A DNA stretch of 6,674 bases from Candidatus Brocadia sp. GTDB lineage: Bacteria; Planctomycetota; Brocadiia; Brocadiales; Brocadiaceae. Where the stretch lies: assembly GCA_030837935.1 (NCBI GenBank), contig JAUQXU010000389.1:1-6674 (forward strand), in the 5' to 3' direction. Shown piece by piece: positions 5,654-6,674 of this stretch; within the stretch, counting starts at the first letter, position 1; each line of letters opens with the position of its first letter. The notes under the pieces are model-generated. The model was not told where the DNA came from and searched no databases. It was given only the letters and a program-made list of their open reading frames with translations. The position numbers and the translations under genes are program-made.

Positions 5654-6208
5654 TCATAATAATACGCTATATTTAGCCAGGAAATTCTGCTTCATGAAGA
5701 TTGAGAGTACCGTGCCGACTGCAATAGCCACACCATAACACAGAACGGGCATTTTTTTTGAGCCTTCCGGGGGGATATACATAAATTTTCTGGTTATCAT
5801 AAAGGTGGCAAGCATCGACCAGTATCGTTTCATCGTTTCCCTGAGATACCCGTGAATGGCGAGAAGGATAATTGCATAGACGCCGCCAATTATCGCCGTG
5901 CCCAGGCAGGCTATAAAGACCCCTTTTACGCCCAGGACAGAACCGACACTACCCAAAAGCTTCACATCACCCGCCCCCATGCCTGATGCAAGGTAAAAGG
6001 GGATGAAGAGGGCAATGCCCAGAAACATGCCCGACATACTGAAAAGAAGACCATGATAACCATTTGTGTAGGTATGGTAACCAATCCCTACAAGCATGGA
6101 AGGAAAGGTTAACCAGTTGGGTATCTTATGAGATCGGATGTCAGTTACTACTGCAATGATTAAGATACCTGTTAAGAATGAAATAGGAGCTATCTCGAAT
6201 AAATTCAT
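5654..6208 (-). CDS. cpaA: TadV/CpaA-type prepilin peptidase (A24 family)
   Basis: Inner-membrane aspartic protease of the A24 family that cleaves the leader of Flp prepilin and of TadE-type pseudopilins after Gly. Of 184 aa, nearly all is membrane helices. The two catalytic aspartates are visible: D23 in VVTDIRSHKIPNWLT and D81 in the GxGD motif of GMGAGDVKLLG. The N-terminal methyltransferase domain of classical PilD enzymes is absent, as expected for the short TadV/CpaA class. The ATG at 6208 is preceded by AGGAAA (6215-6220) at good spacing. It is the first gene of the visible cluster. The Flp pilin gene commonly found just upstream is not in the 466 bp that remain. The TadE precursor encoded at 3382-3900 is a likely substrate. 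Confidence 0.94.
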   Translation of the reverse strand: MNLFEIAPISFLTGILIIAVVTDIRSHKIPNWLTFPSMLVGIGYHTYTNGYHGLLFSMSGMFLGIALFIPFYLASGMGAGDVKLLGSVGSVLGVKGVFIACLGTAIIGGVYAIILLAIHGYLRETMKRYWSMLATFMITRKFMYIPPEGSKKMPVLCYGVAIAVGTVLSIFMKQNFLAKYSVLL

Positions 6209-6214
6209 ATATAA

Positions 6215-6220
6215 TTTCCT
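6215..6220 (-). promoter_or_regulatory. Ribosome binding site of the prepilin peptidase gene
   Basis: AGGAAA on the minus strand, about 6-8 nt before the ATG at 6208. It overlaps the edge of a repeat-rich region. Confidence 0.6.
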
Positions 6221-6221
6221 A

Positions 6222-6299
6222 AAAACACGTTCTCATTACCTAATAACCCTGCAAGTTGAGCAGAAATGTTGGGGCTTCGTTCCTCAACAAAACCTACCG
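6222..6299. repeat. Probable interspersed repeat with a GTTGGGG/CCTCAAC core
   Basis: GTTGGGGCTTCGTTCCTCAA (6268-6287) followed by CAAAACCTAC resembles the GTTGGGTTTCGTTCCTC type of interspersed repeat known from cyanobacteria and other bacteria (recollection). GTTGAG (6255-6260) pairs with CTCAAC (6283-6288). The left part to about 6222 may belong to the same element. Confidence 0.5.
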
Positions 6300-6337
6300 T
6301 CTTATAGAAAACGCAATAAATACATTTATATGCAAAT

Positions 6338-6375
6338 GTCTTTACGAGGGAGACCGCCAGAAATAATCTCGCAGT
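6338..6375. repeat. Decayed, shortened GTCATTGCGAG-family element
   Basis: GTCTTTACGAG (6338-6348) and CTCGCAGTG (6368-6376) resemble the terminal repeats of the element in tadE with two or three changes each. The interior GGGAGACCGCC...AATCTCGC also fits the family style. Only about 38 bp remain. Confidence 0.45.
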
Positions 6376-6452
6376 GCTAGTAACTTTCAATTAGCAAAAT
6401 CAACGCCATGATTAAAATAGATCGACATTTCATACCTTTTCATTTATCAAGC

Positions 6453-6501
6453 GGGATGCATTATACATCGACTTTTCAATATCGATGAGATAATGCATCC
6501 C
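6453..6501. repeat. Strong two-part hairpin upstream of the operon
   Basis: GGGATGCATTAT (6453-6464) pairs perfectly with ATAATGCATCCC (6490-6501). Inside, CATCGA (6466-6471) pairs with TCGATG (6482-6487) after a 1-by-2-nt internal bulge, leaving a 10-nt loop. No T-run follows on either strand. It may be an operator-like or transcript structure, or a one-off repeat. Confidence 0.75.
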
Positions 6502-6674
6502 CTGTACTAAAGAACTTATTTAGTCTTGCGACACCTTATCCCAACTTCAACAAATTCGTCATAAAAAAGGTGAAAAATGGGTAAAAATCTGGCAACAAAA
6601 AGTCGTAACTCCTTGATATGGTTAGATATTAAATTTTGGAACGTTCAATGTAGTGCCTGAATAATATTATTTTC

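Larger units (their letters stand above)
6209..6674. other. Gene-free region upstream of the peptidase gene
   Basis: 466 bp with no supported gene and no Flp pilin. It contains a GTTGGGG...CCTCAAC repeat (6222-6299), a decayed GTCATTGCGAG element (6338-6375), an 18-codon open frame (6377-6433) and a strong hairpin (6453-6501). In 6502-6674 the sequence is A/T-rich without clear motifs. The operon promoter may be here, but I cannot place it. Confidence 0.6.

Noticed and set aside
6205..6390. 61-aa minus-strand open frame just upstream of the peptidase gene, at the place expected for an Flp pilin
   Set aside because: It starts at TTG, has no G/XXXXEY processing motif or pilin helix, overlaps the peptidase start, and is mostly a translation of repeat sequence (6222-6299 and 6338-6375).
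1..6674. A wholly new gene system in the window
   Set aside because: All five supported genes belong to the known Tad/Flp pilus assembly set, and the remaining sequence is repeat-derived.

Overview
The window carries five genes of a Tad/Flp (tight adherence, type IVc) pilus assembly locus, all on the minus strand. In transcription order (right to left) they are a TadV/CpaA-type prepilin peptidase (5654-6208), CpaB/RcpC (4419-5219), a TadE-type minor pseudopilin (3382-3900), a TadG-like surface protein (1977-3068) and the CpaE/TadZ localisation ATPase (79-1293). The next expected genes (cpaF, tadB, tadC) would lie to the left of position 1. No Flp pilin gene and no CpaC/RcpA secretin gene is visible, so both must lie outside the window if they exist.

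The spacing is unusual for a Tad cluster, which is normally tightly packed. Here the genes are separated by 313 to 659 bp, with a further 466 bp upstream of the peptidase. These gaps hold no convincing genes. They hold short palindromic interspersed repeats from at least six families: (U) CCCCCTT-AAGGGGG units ending in AGGGGGTTGT, singly or as inverted pairs; (V) CCCTCT-AGAGGGG units joined to a GTGTGT block; (W) a CCCCTCCTT-AAGGAGGGG hairpin followed by an AAGGGGAGGTCT tail; (X) a 49-bp element nested inside one W copy; (GTCATTGCGAG) a family with 11-bp terminal inverted repeats; and several one-off hairpins. One GTCATTGCGAG element sits in frame inside the 5' end of tadE and lengthens its leader peptide.

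Organism: a Gram-negative-type bacterium with moderate GC and Shine-Dalgarno initiation. These repeat styles with a Tad locus recall anammox planctomycetes (Brocadiales), but Nitrospirota and Desulfobacterota genomes carry similar repeats. The assignment is an inference with modest confidence.

How the genes fit together: the peptidase cleaves the pilin and the TadE pseudopilin after a Gly. TadE and TadG are membrane-anchored, periplasm-facing pilus-associated proteins. CpaB supports the outer-membrane secretin, and CpaE/TadZ places the machine in the cell. I see no new biochemical system. The most interesting material is the repeat biology: an in-frame coding insertion, a clean nested insertion, and a G/C-rich palindrome flanked by an 8-bp direct repeat.
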